From positions 1 to 15,594 of the forward strand of contig JAHHLF010000311.1 in the NCBI GenBank assembly GCA_018679315.1: a stretch of DNA of 15,594 nt, read 5' to 3'. Under the pieces are notes generated by a model that was not told the DNA's origin, did no database searches, and saw only the letters and a program-made list of their open reading frames with translations. This document shows, one piece after another, positions 13,569-15,594 of the stretch. The stretch is from Bacteroidia bacterium. GTDB lineage: Bacteria > Bacteroidota > Bacteroidia > Flavobacteriales > Flavobacteriaceae. Within the stretch, counting starts at the first letter, position 1, and the number at the start of each line of letters is the position of its first letter. The position numbers and the translations under genes are program-made.

Positions 13569-15260
13569 TTAATCCTGTAGATAGCAAAGCAATTCCTCTC
13601 CTTCTTTCACCACTTTGGCAAGTCCGAGTTTACCCAACCCCTTGATCCCCTTATCCCAGGCCTTATTGCTTAAACCTGCAGCCTCCTTGAGCTGGACCAG
13701 CCCCACCGGACTTTCTTTTTTCAGAAGGTCCAGAATGGTCTTCTCATTATCCTTGAGCTCCACTGTCTTCTTTTCAGGCCGCATTTGCGGAAAGAACAAG
13801 ACTTCCTGTATAGAGGTGTTATCAGTAAGTAACATAACCAGCCTGTCTATGCCTATTCCAATGCCGGAAGTAGGCGGCATTCCGTATTCCAGTGCCCGAA
13901 TAAAATCCCGGTCGATAAACATGGCCTCGTCATCTCCTTTTTCGGATAATTTCAGCTGCTCTTCAAATCGTTCTTTTTGGTCAATAGGATCGTTTAACTC
14001 AGAATACGCATTAGCGATCTCATTCCCATTGATCAAGAGCTCAAAGCGCTCCGTAAGTCCTTCTTCAGATCTGTGAACCTTTGTCAGCGGACTCATTTCC
14101 ACGGGATGATCTATAATGAATGTGGGCTGCAGATAGTGGTGCTCACAGCAAAAGCCAAAAATGTAATCGATCATTTTCCCTTTACCCATGGTCTCGTCGA
14201 TATCTACCTCTAACTTATTGGCAATCTCACGTATACCTACCTCATCCATCCCTTTCAGGTCATAGCCGGTATGTTCCTTGATCGAATCTAAAATCGACAC
14301 ACGGGGATAGGGCGACTTAAAATCGATCTCCTTCCCGTCAAACGTTACTTTTGTGCCTCCGGTAGTGTCAATAGCCACTTTTTCCAACAACTGCTCCGTC
14401 GTGTCCATCATCCAGTTGTAATCCTTGTAAGCCACATATAATTCCATAATGGTGAACTCCGGATTGTGCGTCCGGTCCATGCCTTCATTCCTGAAATCCT
14501 TGGAGAATTCATAGACTCCGTCAAAACCACCAACGATAAGCCGCTTTAAATACAATTCATTGGCGATCCTAAGATATAAGGGTATATCCAGCGTATTGTG
14601 GTGTGTGATAAACGGTCGTGCAGCTGCACCTCCCGGTATGGGTTGTAAAATAGGCGTTTCCACCTCCAGGTATCCTTTCTCATTCAGGAATTCCCGAATG
14701 CTGCTGGTGATACGTGTACGCTTTATGAAGGTGTCCTTGACCTTCGGATTGACAACAAGATCTACATAGCGCTGTCTGTAGCGCTGTTCCGCATCGTTAA
14801 ACTCATCGTACAGATTGCCATCTGCATCTGATTTTGGCAAAGGAAGCGGGCGCAAGGATTTGCTGAGCACAGAGAAATTCTTGACCATGACGGTTTTCTC
14901 TCCAACCTGGGTCGTGAATAAGGTTCCCTCGATCCCAATAATATCCCCTATATCCAATAATTTTTTATAGACCTCATTGTATAAGGTCTTGTCTTCCCCG
15001 GGACAGATCTCATCCCGGTTAAAATATACCTGTACACGGCCTTCTGAATCCTGGAGTTCAGCAAAGGAGGCTTTCCCTTGTATACGTCTCGACATGAGTC
15101 GGCCTGCTATCACCACCTTCCTGCCTTCCTCATACTGTTGTTTCACATCAGAGGAAAGGGTATCAACCGGGTATAAGGGTGCCGGATAGGGATCAATACC
15201 AAGTTCCCTTAGTTTTGCCAGCTTTTCTCTGCGTATAATTTCTTGTTCGGATAGTTGCAT
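13569..15260 (-). CDS. lysS: Lysyl-tRNA synthetase, class II, with C-terminal extension
   Basis: Charges tRNA-Lys with lysine in the cytoplasm. The 563 residues from the ATG at 15260 show an N-terminal anticodon-binding OB domain (about 49-140, VVIAGRLMSRRIQGKASFAE), class II motif 2 (FRNEGMDRTHNPEFTIMELY, 256-275) and motif 3 (GIGIGIDRLVMLL, 466-478). Bacterial LysRS usually ends about 20-30 residues after motif 3 at a segment like FPQMRPE (490-496 here). This one continues for about 65 more residues (ILDLLKKESPVGLVQLKEAAG, then KAWDKGIKGLGKLGL), resembling a small winged-helix domain. The frame reaches an ATG at 15293, but the promoter -7 element lies inside that stretch, so the ATG at 15260 is the better start. 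Confidence 0.97.
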   Translation of the reverse strand: MQLSEQEIIRREKLAKLRELGIDPYPAPLYPVDTLSSDVKQQYEEGRKVVIAGRLMSRRIQGKASFAELQDSEGRVQVYFNRDEICPGEDKTLYNEVYKKLLDIGDIIGIEGTLFTTQVGEKTVMVKNFSVLSKSLRPLPLPKSDADGNLYDEFNDAEQRYRQRYVDLVVNPKVKDTFIKRTRITSSIREFLNEKGYLEVETPILQPIPGGAAARPFITHHNTLDIPLYLRIANELYLKRLIVGGFDGVYEFSKDFRNEGMDRTHNPEFTIMELYVAYKDYNWMMDTTEQLLEKVAIDTTGGTKVTFDGKEIDFKSPYPRVSILDSIKEHTGYDLKGMDEVGIREIANKLEVDIDETMGKGKMIDYIFGFCCEHHYLQPTFIIDHPVEMSPLTKVHRSEEGLTERFELLINGNEIANAYSELNDPIDQKERFEEQLKLSEKGDDEAMFIDRDFIRALEYGMPPTSGIGIGIDRLVMLLTDNTSIQEVLFFPQMRPEKKTVELKDNEKTILDLLKKESPVGLVQLKEAAGLSNKAWDKGIKGLGKLGLAKVVKEGEELLCYLQD

Positions 15261-15278
15261 AGGGCCTAACTCTGGCTG

Positions 15279-15309
15279 CAAATATAGGTACATTGGGCTA
15301 ATCTATCAA
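15279..15309 (-). promoter_or_regulatory. lysS promoter (-33 and -7 elements)
   Basis: On the minus strand TTG (15309-15307) is followed after exactly 20 bases by TATATTTG (15286-15279), a perfect TAnnTTTG element. This is the best complete Bacteroidota promoter in the window; it leaves a leader of about 10-15 nt before the ATG at 15260. Confidence 0.82.
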
Positions 15310-15364
15310 TGCAGGTATAGGTGTAACGAATCGTCGAAATTGTCGACATATAAGTACATCAATC

Positions 15365-15395
15365 CCGCCTTCTCCGCCTTAGGCGGATTCGGCGG
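15365..15395. repeat. Nested GC-rich inverted repeat in the lysS/Pmp3 intergenic region
   Basis: The inner arms TCCGCC (15373-15378) and GGCGGA (15382-15387) surround TTA. The outer arms CCGCC (15365-15369) and GGCGG (15391-15395) are set off on each side by TTC. Each side is thus also a short direct repeat. It is GC-rich in an otherwise AT-rich gap and looks like a REP-type palindromic element. Confidence 0.7.
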
Positions 15396-15416
15396 ACACA
15401 GCAAAAAACCTACGTT

Positions 15417-15572
15417 ATGAGCTTTTGGAGAGTACTCTTAGCTATTATATTTCCGCCTTTGTCTGTTATCGGCAGGGGTTGCGGTTCCTTTCTTATTGTT
15501 TTATTGCTTACCCTCTGCGGGTGGGTACCCGGGGTGATCGCCGCTTTGATCATCCTCAATAATACCAATTAG
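15417..15572 (+). CDS. Pmp3/YqaE-family small membrane protein
   Basis: A 51-residue product, MSFWRVLLAIIFPPLSVIGR followed by GCGSFLIVLLLTLCGWVPG and VIAALIILNNTN. The two membrane segments with the PP turn (FPPLSV) and the WVPGVIAAL motif are the signature of the Pmp3/YqaE (UPF0057) family, which lies in the inner membrane and is associated with salt or stress tolerance and membrane potential in yeast and plants. The length is typical (about 50-55). It is divergent from lysS. No clear -7 element was found in front of it; the GC-rich palindrome ends 21 bases before its ATG. Stop at 15570-15572. Confidence 0.9.
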   Translation: MSFWRVLLAIIFPPLSVIGRGCGSFLIVLLLTLCGWVPGVIAALIILNNTN

Positions 15573-15578
15573 GAGTCG

Positions 15579-15586
15579 TATCTTTG
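15579..15586 (+). promoter_or_regulatory. -7 promoter element pointing out of the window
   Basis: TATCTTTG, an exact TAnnTTTG match, lies 6 bases after the Pmp3 gene stop and 8 bases from the window end. It probably serves a gene or RNA beyond the right edge. No -33 TTG at normal spacing was found, so this is only moderately supported. Confidence 0.5.
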
Positions 15587-15594
15587 TGCTTCTG

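Overview
The window comes from a member of the Bacteroidota, most likely a marine Flavobacteriaceae. The evidence is protein families typical of that group (DUF5522, DUF4136 lipoprotein, DUF5117/DUF4953 metalloprotease, aromatic amino acid hydroxylase of about 585 residues, LysRS with a C-terminal extension). Several start sites are also preceded by the Bacteroidota -7 promoter element TAnnTTTG or a one-base variant. The genus cannot be fixed from sequence reading alone. I see no rRNA, tRNA, CRISPR array, transposase or phage gene; this looks like ordinary chromosome with one lineage-specific island in the middle.

Layout. (1) 1-2067: the 3' three quarters of alaS, which runs in from outside the window. 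It meets, tail to tail with 7 bp between, a minus-strand aromatic amino acid hydroxylase (2075-3832). (2) 3862-4710, minus strand: a DUF5522 Cys-rich small protein and a DUF4136 lipoprotein, ending in a strong terminator whose T-tract runs straight into the hydroxylase promoter. (3) 4869-6921, plus strand: a tight three-gene operon of a small HExxH membrane protein, an ACC deaminase/D-cysteine desulfhydrase-like PLP enzyme (TTG start) and a glucosaminidase-LysM lipoprotein (ATGA overlap). It ends at a bidirectional terminator. (4) 6996-10447, minus strand: a Spy/CpxP-like exported protein, a 60-residue one-span membrane protein and a large secreted zinc metalloprotease, each separated by hairpins or terminators. 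(5) 10635-11894, plus strand: two adjacent exported acidic proteins built from the same 35-residue repeat, each with its own terminator. This is the least explained and most interesting part of the window. (6) 12078-15260, minus strand: a lysS to SLC13/DASS transporter unit with a clear lysS promoter. (7) 15365-15586: a nested GC-rich inverted repeat, a Pmp3/YqaE-type small membrane protein, and a -7 element pointing out of the window.

Housekeeping translation genes (alaS, lysS) flank cell-envelope functions (lipoproteins, peptidoglycan hydrolase, secreted protease, exported chaperone-like protein) and amino acid/carboxylate metabolism (aromatic hydroxylase, PLP enzyme, dicarboxylate-type transporter). 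Five hairpins that follow genes share a CCCTG/CAGGG core, and two of them are almost identical 26-mers. This suggests a recurring terminator element in this genome.
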